A stretch of DNA of 64,000 bases from JALEFZ01 sp039820545 (GCA_039820545.1 JBCBPW010000010.1:1-64000), one strand, 5' to 3'; shown: positions 1 through 8,918, counted from the stretch's first letter. Notes: generated from the letters alone by a model not told the origin. Translations and numbers: made by a program.

Positions 1-23
1 ATCTCCCCCAATATGGGGGAGAT
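1..23. terminator. Perfect hairpin at the left edge
   Basis: A 10-bp perfect inverted repeat (ATCTCCCCCA / TGGGGGAGAT) with a 3-nt ATA loop. No T-run follows on the plus strand. The sequence to its left, which a minus-strand terminator would need, lies outside the window. It may be the terminator of a gene beyond the left edge. Confidence 0.4.
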
Positions 24-63
24 GAGTAGTCATTGTTCCATTTCAACATAATATCTTTATTAT

Positions 64-96
64 GGCAGCTCAGTACTTACACTATACTGAGCTGCC
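64..96. terminator. Second strong hairpin upstream of the first gene
   Basis: A 12-bp perfect stem (GGCAGCTCAGTA / TACTGAGCTGCC) with a 9-nt loop. It can be extended by ATG/CAT across one bulged C. It lies 47 nt before the first gene and has no convincing T-tract on either side. It could be a terminator of the gene to the left or a 5'-leader structure. Confidence 0.35.
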
Positions 97-142
97 CATT
101 TCAGATCTATCTTAGCTCTTATTCACCACTCAGCACTCCCCC

Positions 143-1801
143 ATGAATAATACTTTCCCTGAAGGACTTCCTCGCTTATCCTACATGCTATTTCTGGTCG
201 TTCTCCTCTCCAGCTGTGGGGAAAAGAAAGCCCCCTACACTTTGCTTAATCTTGAGAAGATAGATTCATACCATATCCAATTAAATCCTGATCAATTCTG
301 GGGGCCTGTATTTGCTGCATTCCATCAGAAAGATGGCACATTCTTCACGCTTTACGATCCAGAGAATTCCTGTCTAGCTGTGCATTCCTACCCAGAAGGA
401 GAAAGAGTTTCTACTGTACCGATTAAGCTTTTCGGTCATGCGAGAGACCGTTTATTAGGATATGATTATGTGGCAAAAGACTCCATTTTTTTACTCCTCA
501 ACCCAGGCCAGCATCCTCAGACATGGCATGACAGCACCCTGCTGCGCATAGATCAACAGGGGAATATTCTCTCTATTTACGATGTCTCTCCATCTCCGTT
601 TTGGACAGTATCTCATCCCGATATCCCAAAGGATAGCGTATACTTTATTGGTCGATGGGGTTTGAAATACCATAAGGGGGAATTACGGTTAGGTATCAGT
701 CGATATGGAGCCTACATAGGAGATTCGCTCATGAATGAACCCCATAGTTACGCATTTGCTGCACTAGATATTAAAGACGATATATCTTCCTTTTCATTTA
801 AGGGTGTGACTGTCCCCAGTAAAAATGGCGTATACTTTCCCCGAGATTATAGAAACGGAAATGAGATACAGTTACAAAATGGACATGAGATATTTAGCTA
901 TCCACATCTATCACACGTATGGCAGAATTACCCAGATAAGACAGGCTTTCAAAAAATTCCACTTGCATCCTATCTATTCTCAGATCCTCAGCCCATAAGG
1001 AAAGCGAAAGAAAATGGAAAAGCATGGAATCGTTTGGATACGGATTTTAGTCAAGGAGCCTATTTCTCCTTCTTCTATGATCCTTACCGAAACCATTACT
1101 TTCGAATCGTTCGCTATCCCACGCTTGGTCTAGAGAATGCCTCAGGAGAAACCCATCATACATTTGGTTTTATCATGTTCGATGACGCCCTACAAAAGTT
1201 GGGGGAGGGATTGATTCCCGATGGGTACAATTCCAATATGATCTTTGTACCAGAAGGAATTGCCCTTTGGAAATCCCAAGAGAGCAATCCTCAAGCGATG
1301 GAGATCGTGTATGATATATTTTCCTTAGAGCAACTTGTTTCTACGAACCTTGATTCTTTTCGTCAGAGGGCGATTGTGAAAGCTCCCCAACTCAAAGAAG
1401 GAGGATGGAAAGCCTATTTCCGTGAAATGATCCCCCCTCCCCATGACAAGTATAGCGTACTATTTGTTCCTGCTGATATGGGATGTCCTAGCTGCATAGA
1501 TGAAATGATCGAATACTTCAAGTCATTGGATCAGACTATGTGGCGCCATCCATTATACTGTGTCATTGCAGGAAAATATCCACAAAATGTAGAACAAAAG
1601 CTCAAGGCACATCAACTCAACGGGGAGTTTCCCATGTTATATACCGATCAAGAAGGAGTGTTCCTCTCTTATGTAGACGAAGATTTTTTCCAGGGAAGAC
1701 TCCTCATGTTTGCTCAAGACCAGCCAATGAATGAAGTAATCCTAAATCCTCAAGTATTGCCTATGGTTCCCACCCTTATTCAGGACTTTATGGAAGAATA
1801 A
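143..1801 (+). CDS. DUF4221-like lipoprotein with a C-terminal thioredoxin-like CxxC region
   Basis: A 552-residue exported lipoprotein. The N-terminus has a hydrophobic stretch ending in the lipobox LLSSC, so the mature protein should start at Cys25 and sit in the outer or inner membrane. The body, about residues 35-420, has repeated short beta-rich segments and resembles the Bacteroidota DUF4221 family, which is predicted to form a beta-propeller. Near the end, VLFVPADMGCPSC followed by an amphipathic helix resembles a thioredoxin-like strand-CxxC-helix unit, with CPSC at residues 448-451, and cis-Pro-like segments follow. The function is unknown; a redox or partner-binding role is inference. 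A second Met at residue 15 would give a very short signal, so the longer start is preferred. Confidence 0.7.
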   Translation: MNNTFPEGLPRLSYMLFLVVLLSSCGEKKAPYTLLNLEKIDSYHIQLNPDQFWGPVFAAFHQKDGTFFTLYDPENSCLAVHSYPEGERVSTVPIKLFGHARDRLLGYDYVAKDSIFLLLNPGQHPQTWHDSTLLRIDQQGNILSIYDVSPSPFWTVSHPDIPKDSVYFIGRWGLKYHKGELRLGISRYGAYIGDSLMNEPHSYAFAALDIKDDISSFSFKGVTVPSKNGVYFPRDYRNGNEIQLQNGHEIFSYPHLSHVWQNYPDKTGFQKIPLASYLFSDPQPIRKAKENGKAWNRLDTDFSQGAYFSFFYDPYRNHYFRIVRYPTLGLENASGETHHTFGFIMFDDALQKLGEGLIPDGYNSNMIFVPEGIALWKSQESNPQAMEIVYDIFSLEQLVSTNLDSFRQRAIVKAPQLKEGGWKAYFREMIPPPHDKYSVLFVPADMGCPSCIDEMIEYFKSLDQTMWRHPLYCVIAGKYPQNVEQKLKAHQLNGEFPMLYTDQEGVFLSYVDEDFFQGRLLMFAQDQPMNEVILNPQVLPMVPTLIQDFMEE

Positions 1802-1921
1802 AATCTTTCAAATCCATCGTGAGATTTTCATTTCCCCAAAGATTCTCTCATTGTAAGGGAAATCATAGAGGATAAGACAGAATGAAGTAACAGATACTCT
1901 CAAGATCTCGCATTTATCCCC

Positions 1922-1929
1922 TATATTTG
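1922..1929 (+). promoter_or_regulatory. Bacteroidota-type -7 box upstream of pruA
   Basis: TATATTTG matches the Bacteroidota -7 consensus TAnnTTTG exactly. It lies 39 nt before the chosen ATG at 1969, giving a leader of roughly 30 nt. No clear -33 TTTG is present. It also argues against the upstream TTG at 1927 as a start codon, because that codon would lie inside the promoter. Confidence 0.5.
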
Positions 1930-1968
1930 CGGCCGAATAAGACTTACTCGCAAATACACCGAGAATCT

Positions 1969-3600
1969 ATGATTAAAGGTTTTTTCGAAATTCCTGAAGC
2001 ATATAATGAGCCTGTGCTCAGCTATGCCCCTGGTACGCCCGAACGCGAGGCTGCCAAGGCCGCATTGGCCGAACTCTCTTCCAAGCAAATCGATGCGCCG
2101 CTTTTTATCGGCGGGGAGCGCATCATGACGGAGGAAACCAAGCCTATGAGCCCTCCACATAACCACCAGCACATCCTGGGACAACACGCATGGGCCCAGC
2201 CTGAACATGTGCATCAAGCCATCCAATCCGCGCTCGAAGCCAAAGAAAAGTGGGAGAAGACCTCATGGGAAATGCGGGCCTCTATCTTCCTCAAAGCCGC
2301 AGAACTCATCGCAGGACCCTACCGCGCAGAATTCAACGCGGCGACGATGCTGGCACAGTCCAAAAATATCCATCAAGCAGAGATCGACGCAGTCGTAGAA
2401 CTAGTAGACTTCCTTCGCTTCAATGTGTCCTACATGGAGCAGATCTACTATCAGCAGCCCATCTCTACGCCCGCCGTATGGAACCGTGTCGAATACCGTC
2501 CCCTAGAAGGATTTGTATTCTGTATCACCCCATTTAACTTCACCGCTATCGCAGGGAACCTCCCCTCAGCTGCCGCCATGCTCGGTAATGTCTGTGTATG
2601 GAAACCTGCTGATAGCCAGATCTACTCAGCTCGCCTGATCATGGAGATCTTCAAGGAAGCAGGACTCCCCGATGGTGTCATCAACCTGATCTATGGAGAC
2701 GGACCAATGATGGGTGACATCATTTTTGAACATCCAGAACTGGCAGGCCTACACTTCACAGGATCTACTGCGACTTTCCAAGCCCTCTGGAAGATCGTCG
2801 GACAAAATATTCACAAATACAAAGCCTATCCACGCATCGTAGGGGAGACAGGTGGCAAAGACTACATCTTTGTTCACCCCACAGCAGATGCTTCTGTCAT
2901 ACCTACAGCCATGGTACGTGGCGCATTTGAATTTCAGGGTCAGAAGTGCTCAGCTGCTTCTCGTACCTATCTTCCCGCTTCTCTCTATGATGGGATCATG
3001 GAAGAAGCATTGAAGGAGGCAAAGACGTTGAAAATGGGAGATCCTGCGGACTTCTCCAACTTCGTCAATGCCGTCATCGACGAGCGCGCCTTCGACAAAA
3101 TTAGTGGATACATCGACCGAGTGAAGGCATCTGATGAGGCCGAAATCGTCCTGGGCGGCGGCTACGACAAATCCAAAGGATACTTCATCGAGCCGACCAT
3201 CGTGGTCACGACCAATCCACACTTCGAGACGATGGAAGAAGAGATCTTCGGACCTGTTTTGACAGTGTACAAGTACGACGACGACAAAGTAGATGAGACG
3301 ATTGAAGCGCTAGATAAGACGAGCCCTTATGCTTTGACAGGTGCCATCTTCTCTCAAGATCGCTATGTCATCGAGGACTTGACATATCGCCTACGCAATA
3401 CAGCGGGGAACTTCTATATCAATGACAAGCCAACGGGATCTGTTGTAGGGCAGCAGCCCTTTGGTGGGGGTCGTGGATCGGGAACCAATGACAAAGCAGG
3501 TTCTTATATGAATCTCTTGCGCTGGGTATCTGCGCGTACCATCAAGGAGAACTTTGTTCCTCCCCACGATTACCGATACCCCTGGCATTCAGAGGAATAA
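1969..3600 (+). CDS. pruA: L-glutamate gamma-semialdehyde dehydrogenase (1-pyrroline-5-carboxylate dehydrogenase)
   Basis: Oxidises glutamate semialdehyde (from P5C) to glutamate with NAD+, the second step of proline catabolism in the cytoplasm. The 543-residue length from the ATG at 1969 is the usual size for the stand-alone bacterial enzyme. The NAD-binding fold is visible (PFNFTAIAGN, WKPAD, FTGSTATF). The general base is Glu293 in GETGGKD and the catalytic thiol is Cys327 in FQGQKCSA. The C-terminal PFGGGRGSGTN segment is typical of the family. The reading frame extends upstream to 1927, but the ATG fits the promoter position and the usual N-terminus. There is no proline dehydrogenase next to it, so prodh would be elsewhere. 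A strong terminator follows. Confidence 0.95.
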   Translation: MIKGFFEIPEAYNEPVLSYAPGTPEREAAKAALAELSSKQIDAPLFIGGERIMTEETKPMSPPHNHQHILGQHAWAQPEHVHQAIQSALEAKEKWEKTSWEMRASIFLKAAELIAGPYRAEFNAATMLAQSKNIHQAEIDAVVELVDFLRFNVSYMEQIYYQQPISTPAVWNRVEYRPLEGFVFCITPFNFTAIAGNLPSAAAMLGNVCVWKPADSQIYSARLIMEIFKEAGLPDGVINLIYGDGPMMGDIIFEHPELAGLHFTGSTATFQALWKIVGQNIHKYKAYPRIVGETGGKDYIFVHPTADASVIPTAMVRGAFEFQGQKCSAASRTYLPASLYDGIMEEALKEAKTLKMGDPADFSNFVNAVIDERAFDKISGYIDRVKASDEAEIVLGGGYDKSKGYFIEPTIVVTTNPHFETMEEEIFGPVLTVYKYDDDKVDETIEALDKTSPYALTGAIFSQDRYVIEDLTYRLRNTAGNFYINDKPTGSVVGQQPFGGGRGSGTNDKAGSYMNLLRWVSARTIKENFVPPHDYRYPWHSEE

Positions 3601-3608
3601 AATAATAA

Positions 3609-3640
3609 AAGGAGGCCCGAAAGCCTCCTTTTTATTTTGT
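3609..3640. terminator. Bidirectional intrinsic terminator between pruA and the FKBP gene
   Basis: Stem AAGGAGGC / GCCTCCTT with a 6-nt loop, followed by TTTATTTTGTTTG on the plus strand and preceded by AATAATAAAA, which gives a T-rich tail on the minus strand. It lies between two convergent genes and can serve both. Confidence 0.85.
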
Positions 3641-3670
3641 TTGTATGGAATGATTCTCTCCTTGACTTCT

Positions 3671-4117
3671 TTATTTTACTTCAATCAAATTGATGTTGAA
3701 GATTAGGACAGAGTTCCGTGGGATGTCATCGCTAGGACTGTCACTCCCATAGCCGAGTTCTGATGGAATGAGGAGCGTTCCTTTTCCTCCCTCTCTAAAC
3801 AACGGAATGCCTAGTTGCCAGCCACGCACGACACCTGTCAGACGAAATGTTGCGGGTGCCCCACGGTCATAGGAGGAATCAAACTTACTTCCGTCCAATA
3901 AAAAGCCTTCATAATGAACCGTCACCTCACTCGCCAAATTGGGCTTGGCACCGAATCCTGGCTGGTCAATGATATAGTAAATCCCGTCATCGGTTACCTC
4001 AGCGGTCAGATTATTGTCTTCCAGGTATTGCACAATGGCGTCTCTATCTACCTGCTCGCGGTCCACACATCCTGCCAGGACAAACGCGATCATAAGTGTA
4101 AGTAGTATCTGCTTCAT
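3671..4117 (-). CDS. FKBP-type peptidyl-prolyl cis-trans isomerase lipoprotein
   Basis: A 148-residue lipoprotein: signal MKQILLTLMIAFVLAGC with lipobox VLAGC, then one FKBP domain. Characteristic pieces are VTVHYEGFLLDGSKFDSS, the VRGWQLGIPLFREGG segment (family norm V-x-GWxxGL) and LIPSELGYG, which form the rapamycin-fold active site. It should catalyse prolyl isomerisation during folding of exported proteins at the cell envelope. I chose the ATG at 4117 over the Met five codons earlier because it gives a standard lipoprotein signal. It is a single gene convergent with pruA and shares its terminator. Confidence 0.9.
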   Translation of the reverse strand: MKQILLTLMIAFVLAGCVDREQVDRDAIVQYLEDNNLTAEVTDDGIYYIIDQPGFGAKPNLASEVTVHYEGFLLDGSKFDSSYDRGAPATFRLTGVVRGWQLGIPLFREGGKGTLLIPSELGYGSDSPSDDIPRNSVLIFNINLIEVK

Positions 4118-4330
4118 ATTACAAATATACAATGGATCTTGAGCTTTGAGAGAGAAAATGAAGGGGATTTTGCCAACAAATTCACAGAATGTAGTATCTA
4201 TTTTCCTGAATGTTTATATTTTACCAGTGAAGGCTATTTTTGTGTGAGCACCCCGATGTGCAGATGACTTTCATCCACCAAAACTAACGACAGCTTTTGA
4301 GCTATCACATGTAGACGTATTATTTTCGCT

Positions 4331-6460
4331 ATGAAGCGCCTCATTCTATTCTTATCTCTTACCTTTCTTCTTGCCCTTCCTTCTTTTTCGCAATATGCTG
4401 CCGTACGCATCTGGATACAATCTGCCAGAAGGTCTGCCACAGTATACAAGGGGTTCAAAATTCCCCAAAGCACACTCACAGTCACCCAAAAGCGCTTGCC
4501 TAACCTCAGTAAGCGTCCCTCATCCTACAGCGATGATGTTAGCAAATTACGCCCCAAGCGAGCTTACAGGATTTGGTCTATACTGGATGAGCCCCGCAAC
4601 ATCTCCAAGCTCAATGATGAATGGTTAAAGACGATCAATACCCCTGCCTCTTCCAAAAATTATGTATCCTCCACCCGCGATAGGATCATAGCAGCTAGAA
4701 AAGCCCATCAACCTGCTTACCTTTCCTACCTTAAATACTCCACAGAACGTACAACTGCATTCCAAAAAATCTTCACTAAAACCCCCTCTACGCCTGTAGG
4801 GCAACCCATCACATCTGAGCGTCACGTTGAAATAGCAAGGGCACTCGTCAAGATGCAAGATGACATGACACAATATCATCGGCTCACCTATGTACTCGGT
4901 CAGCGCCCCCCTACCCTTAAAAATCCTCCTCCATGGTACCTCCAAGAATCCAATAAATCGATCCAGACCTTTTATCGCTTTGCACTAGAGAAAGGACTCA
5001 AAGGAGATGATCTAACAAACGCTTTGAAAACAGAGGTAGCAGATCTACAAAAAATGTATGCAGCCTATAAAGAGAAAATAAAGGTCTTGCCAACCACAGC
5101 ATCTAAAGGCACTTTCTCCAATCTGAAAATTCTCAGCTTTCAAGAACAATACGGTCTTCCCGAAACATGGCTTTTGGATAAGACGACTCGGGCATTCATC
5201 GACCACAAGTACTTGCAGTTGCAACATGCCGCAGAAAACTATCTCGACTTGGCTTATCAACTAGCCAAAAGTAGAAGTCTTGGAGAAGCTTTTGAATTGG
5301 GAGAACCGCAAAATCTCCAACGCTTTTTCGCTGCTTATCTGGAAGATGGTAAGTCGATAGATCAAGCCATTCAAAAAATCACAACAGATGCGCATACCTT
5401 TCAAAAGGAAGTCGTGTACTGGCAGGAACAGATAGATCTGCTCGACTATTTAAATATTCAACAACTTCAATCCCAACATAACCTTCCCAAGTCAGGCGTT
5501 TACGATTTTGACACACAGTCATTGATAGAAAGCCAGAAGGCGCAGATCGGCGAGTCGTTGCGTAAGGTGGGCATTCGACTGCCAGATCCTGCCGATCAGA
5601 TCCGTTTTTACAAACAATACAGCCAGCGCGGGGACATCCCTTTGAAAGAAAGCATCCTCCTGGATCAAGAAGCAGGCTATTGGTTCACACCTCAGGGACA
5701 AAAACTCCAACAAAAAGCTTTTATCGACCTTATAGACGAAACGAGAGCTCCGATTCAGACCGTTCAAGTTCCCGAATCTAAGCTCTTTGTCCAATTTTCA
5801 GCTAGCAACCCTCGTGCGTTAGAAACCCAACTTGAGACCGTAAGTCAACAGCTTTCACGTACCTATCTTCCAGAAGAAAATATGATCCTCAACCTTGTAA
5901 AGGATCGAGCGACAGAGCGCATGATCAAGAGTTCCTTTGCACGGAATCAAATCAAATTTTCCCTCAATCCATCTGCGAGTGTAGCCAAACTCAAAAAGCA
6001 GTTGGCTAAGAGTCCACGCAAGACAGTATTTGTGGTAGGACATGTAGAAGAGGGCAAATTTGTCACCTATCACAAGGGACAAAAGATATTTGAGGTGTCC
6101 ATTGATGAACTGATGCAAGTGGGTAAGGATTTAAAGCTCAATATTTTCCCATTTGGCTGTAATTCTAGTATGCAAAATCAGGCGCAAGTGGGAACAACTG
6201 CTTTACTTAACTCTTATGCTGATACACAGAAACTCATTGAGGGGATCAAGTCAAGTAAGGATTTGGGTACGGCTTTACAGAAATTTGCGGGCGATGAATT
6301 TGAGCTCATTGTGAATCAAGAGACCTTTCGTAATTTAGGTTACGCAGAGTACAAGATTGTCAAGCGAGCCTTGGCTGAAGGCGGAGCAGATGCCGTGATT
6401 GGCGGACTCATACTTTGGAGCTTGATAGATCAGGAAGACGAAGAAAAAGAAAACAGATAA
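4331..6460 (+). CDS. Exported protein of unknown function with a possible caspase/CHAT-like His-Cys dyad
   Basis: 709 residues with a Sec signal (LILFLSLTFLLALPSFSQ) cleaved near residue 21. The middle is helical and holds three segments resembling peptidoglycan-binding-like repeats, such as FQEQYGLPETWLLDKTT, LQSQHNLPKSGVYDFDT and FYKQYSQRGDIPLKES. The C-terminal 150 residues contain a strand then His571 (VFVVGHVEEG) and, 39 residues on, a strand then Cys610 (NIFPFGCNSS). That order and spacing are reminiscent of the catalytic dyad of caspase/CHAT-clan proteases. This is a structural inference from motif shape, not a family match I can confirm. A hydrophobic stretch (AVIGGLILWSL) and an acidic tail end the protein. 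Its stop overlaps the next gene's ATG by one base, so the two are translationally coupled. Confidence 0.6.
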   Translation: MKRLILFLSLTFLLALPSFSQYAAVRIWIQSARRSATVYKGFKIPQSTLTVTQKRLPNLSKRPSSYSDDVSKLRPKRAYRIWSILDEPRNISKLNDEWLKTINTPASSKNYVSSTRDRIIAARKAHQPAYLSYLKYSTERTTAFQKIFTKTPSTPVGQPITSERHVEIARALVKMQDDMTQYHRLTYVLGQRPPTLKNPPPWYLQESNKSIQTFYRFALEKGLKGDDLTNALKTEVADLQKMYAAYKEKIKVLPTTASKGTFSNLKILSFQEQYGLPETWLLDKTTRAFIDHKYLQLQHAAENYLDLAYQLAKSRSLGEAFELGEPQNLQRFFAAYLEDGKSIDQAIQKITTDAHTFQKEVVYWQEQIDLLDYLNIQQLQSQHNLPKSGVYDFDTQSLIESQKAQIGESLRKVGIRLPDPADQIRFYKQYSQRGDIPLKESILLDQEAGYWFTPQGQKLQQKAFIDLIDETRAPIQTVQVPESKLFVQFSASNPRALETQLETVSQQLSRTYLPEENMILNLVKDRATERMIKSSFARNQIKFSLNPSASVAKLKKQLAKSPRKTVFVVGHVEEGKFVTYHKGQKIFEVSIDELMQVGKDLKLNIFPFGCNSSMQNQAQVGTTALLNSYADTQKLIEGIKSSKDLGTALQKFAGDEFELIVNQETFRNLGYAEYKIVKRALAEGGADAVIGGLILWSLIDQEDEEKENR

Positions 6461-7110
6461 TGAATCCACGCACCAATGAAGTCATCGGCTTCTTGCAATT
6501 ACATGCCCAGCAGGATTTGGACAACTTGCGCGCAGAGTTTCCTGATTTTAGGGACTTGCTGCAAGTCGGAGTGAAGATGGGTGATCCCGTCCAGCAATTG
6601 GACCAAGAGCTCAAAGCCAAAGGAGAATTAGCACCAGAAGCCAGAAAAGTCTTGATGTATGCCCAGCTTACAGAAAAAGCCCTGGAGGAGATGCTGCTCA
6701 AAGCAGATCAAATGACAGTCAAGCTCCGTCGTAGGATCAAGCGTGCGCAAAATGTCCAATTTGTCAGCCAGATTGTGGTGGCCATCGGAGGGGCGACCCT
6801 ACTTTCAGATATTGGGAAGGAGGAAGATTGGGTGAAATATGCAGCAGGTGCAGCCGCCTTGGCAGGATCGATTTTGACGCTTGTGGTCCAGCGCCTGGAG
6901 GTGGGGACTTTTTCAGGAGGAAATAACCTGACCAGTGTCTACGATGATCTGATAGAGCTAAAGGTTGAAGCCCAGCAGTTGCAAACGCAGTTGAAAGTCT
7001 CATTAGAATTTGTAGAGGAGACCGAACAATGGAAGGAGTTGGAGAAGATTTTGAATGCCACCAATGATATTACCAGTGATATACAGACGTTGTGGGATAA
7101 GACGAGGTAG
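6460..7110 (+). CDS. Coiled-coil protein with two transmembrane segments (SLATT-like topology)
   Basis: A 216-residue protein starting at the ATG that overlaps the previous stop (TAATG). Residues 1-95 are charged and helical. Two hydrophobic segments follow (FVSQIVVAIGGATLLSD and YAAGAAALAGSILTLVVQ) with a short loop between them, then a coiled-coil tail. Helix, two TMs and a cytoplasmic helix is the layout of SLATT-type 2TM effectors known from bacterial conflict systems, but I see no specific signature, so that link is inference. Tight coupling with the exported His/Cys protein suggests the two products act together at the inner membrane. Upstream in-frame codons overlap the previous gene and are unlikely starts. 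Confidence 0.65.
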   Translation: MNPRTNEVIGFLQLHAQQDLDNLRAEFPDFRDLLQVGVKMGDPVQQLDQELKAKGELAPEARKVLMYAQLTEKALEEMLLKADQMTVKLRRRIKRAQNVQFVSQIVVAIGGATLLSDIGKEEDWVKYAAGAAALAGSILTLVVQRLEVGTFSGGNNLTSVYDDLIELKVEAQQLQTQLKVSLEFVEETEQWKELEKILNATNDITSDIQTLWDKTR

Positions 7111-7163
7111 CAACAGCTTAATGATAAAAAGCGTATGTTAGAGGAGAGAATAATCCGGGCCGA

Positions 7164-8180
7164 ATGATCGAGTATCTAGACATTATAAATTTTATGCCTT
7201 TTCAGGAGCTTCATATTGATAAACTGAAAAGGGTAAACCTCATTGCTGGAAAAAATAATGTGGGCAAAACGGCTTTGTTGGATGCGGTGAAGGTTGTGTT
7301 GATGGAGAAAGTGATTAAGCAAAGCGGGCAAAGGATTTTCTTACAGATTCTAAAAAATAGAAATTTATTCAACAAAGAAAATAAATATAGTGGAGATTTA
7401 TACGATTCTCTCATTCACAGAAAATCATTACTTACCCACGGAGAACTTCGTATTAATTCCCTGCTTCTAAGAAAAGGAGATCCTTACTTTGAAGGAAAAA
7501 TTGACCCTCCTTTTACCATAGAGGAATCTAAACGTTGGTATAAATACGAAGTAGCTAGCACCTTGGGAGATTGGGAGGCAAACTTTCTATTGGAGAACAA
7601 ATACAGTCTAACCTCATACTTTGATGAATTTATCGAGGTAAGCTTCTCTTCCAGTCCAGATTTTCACACCATCTCTAGGCTCTGGTCTCCGCTTGTACTT
7701 ACACCTAGGGAAGACGATGTTTTAGCCATACTCCGCGAGGCAATAGAACCCCACCTTGTTCGATTCGCCATTGACCAAAGCACCATCAAAGTACGCTTGA
7801 AGGATACAGAAAAGCCTGTTCCCCTAGAAACACTTGGTGATGGTGTACGACGGATTTTACTTATTGCACTTGGTCTGGCAAACGCACAAGGTAAAGCACT
7901 TCTCATTGACGAGATCGAGCTAGGACTCCACTATTCTGTCATGGAAAAGATGTGGGAAATCATTTTCAAGTATGCAGTAGCATGGGATATTCAGGTCTTC
8001 GCAACAACTCACAGCCAGGATGCGATACGTACCTTTCATTATGTGGCTTCCCAAGAAAAATACACAGATAAAGCAGAATTTATCCGCCTCCAAATGGGCC
8101 GCACAGGTAAGCACGAAGCCATCATCTATGATGGAGACCGACTCAAAGACAGTCTCAACCTAGAACTCGAAATTAGATAA
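7164..8180 (+). CDS. AAA (OLD/AAA15-like) ATPase
   Basis: A 338-residue SMC/ABC-type ATPase. Walker A is GKNNVGKT at residues 29-36. The signature-like region is TLGDGVRRILLIALGLANA, Walker B is ALLIDEIELGLH near residues 244-253, and the switch His lies in FATTHSQDA. This is the compact AAA15/AAA21 form common in OLD nucleases and in two-gene defence modules such as PARIS (AriA). The next gene starts 3 nt after the stop and encodes a TOPRIM-like protein, the usual partner. The region is visibly more AT-rich than the preceding genes, which is compatible with separate acquisition. The start ATG at 7164 gives a normal N-terminus (strand, then Walker A at about residue 29). Confidence 0.85.
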   Translation: MIEYLDIINFMPFQELHIDKLKRVNLIAGKNNVGKTALLDAVKVVLMEKVIKQSGQRIFLQILKNRNLFNKENKYSGDLYDSLIHRKSLLTHGELRINSLLLRKGDPYFEGKIDPPFTIEESKRWYKYEVASTLGDWEANFLLENKYSLTSYFDEFIEVSFSSSPDFHTISRLWSPLVLTPREDDVLAILREAIEPHLVRFAIDQSTIKVRLKDTEKPVPLETLGDGVRRILLIALGLANAQGKALLIDEIELGLHYSVMEKMWEIIFKYAVAWDIQVFATTHSQDAIRTFHYVASQEKYTDKAEFIRLQMGRTGKHEAIIYDGDRLKDSLNLELEIR

Positions 8181-8182
8181 AC

Positions 8183-8843
8183 ATGGCCCAGCGATTGATC
8201 GTTGAAGGAAATGATGCCATTTTCCTCTCACAACTATGTAAACTCAAGGGACTTCCTCCTCCCCTTGGCTACAACAATCCTGTGAAGTATCAAAAAGAGT
8301 TTGTCAAAAACTGCAGGTGGAATATCCAAAGTCAAACTCATTCTAAAAGAAGAGCTACAATCACCAGATGTTACGCATATTGGAATCATTGTAGATGCGA
8401 ATGAAGCAGGAGTAGCAACGAGATGGGATAGTCTAAGACAAACCATTGAATCTACGCTATCAATTAAAATCCGTATCCCCAATTTCCCTAAAAGTGGATT
8501 CACTCAGGCTTTACCAGATCAAAATTTACAAGTAGGCGTCTGGATTATGCCTGACAATGAGCATCAAGGATACCTTGAGCATTTTGCAACTGAGCTGGTT
8601 GAACAAGGCAAGCCAATTTTAGCATTTACCAGGGAGGTCTTGGATGATTTTTGGGAGAAAGATTTTTGTCAACTTACTGAACCGAGAAAGCAGAAAGCAC
8701 TCGTTCATACATATTTGGCCCTTCAGGAGAAACCTGGACTCTCATTAGGGACTGCTTTGGCTGCGGGTTATTTTCAAAAAGACTCGCTCTTGGCAAAACG
8801 ATTTCTTGACTGGTTCCAACATACATTCGAATTAGGGTACTGA
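8183..8843 (+). pseudogene. DUF3226 TOPRIM-like protein, interrupted by a +1 frameshift
   Basis: Two overlapping frames together encode one DUF3226 protein. The first (from ATG 8183) gives MAQRLIVEGNDAIFLSQL, with the VEG..D motif expected at the TOPRIM N-terminus. The second (frame containing 8301 to stop 8843) gives IGIIVDANEAG, GVWIMPDNEHQGYLEHF and the rest of the domain. Removing one A from the five-A run near 8306-8310 joins them as EFVKTAGGISKVK, so the break is a single-base insertion. It could be a real mutation, an assembly error or a programmed shift. TOPRIM-like proteins pair with OLD-like ATPases as nuclease or effector partners. The second acidic motif reads DAN rather than DAD, which may matter for metal binding. 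Confidence 0.8.
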
Positions 8844-8889
8844 TGTTCGCCTCCACATTTCTCCCTCATTATCAATACCCTATATCTAT

Positions 8890-8918
8890 AAAAAAGGCCG
8901 CCCTTTCGAAGGACGACC
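8890..8918 (-). terminator. Intrinsic terminator of the 8949-9392 lipoprotein gene
   Basis: Read on the minus strand, GGTCGTCCTT pairs with AAGGGCGGCC over 10 positions (two G-U pairs) around a 3-nt loop, followed by six T. It lies about 30 nt past the stop of the minus-strand gene. On the plus strand the same hairpin would have two mismatches, so it is oriented for the minus strand. Confidence 0.8.

Noticed and set aside
1829..1863. ATTTCCC/GGGAAAT hairpin after the first gene as its terminator
   Set aside because: Only 7 bp with a 20-nt loop and no T-run; too weak to call.
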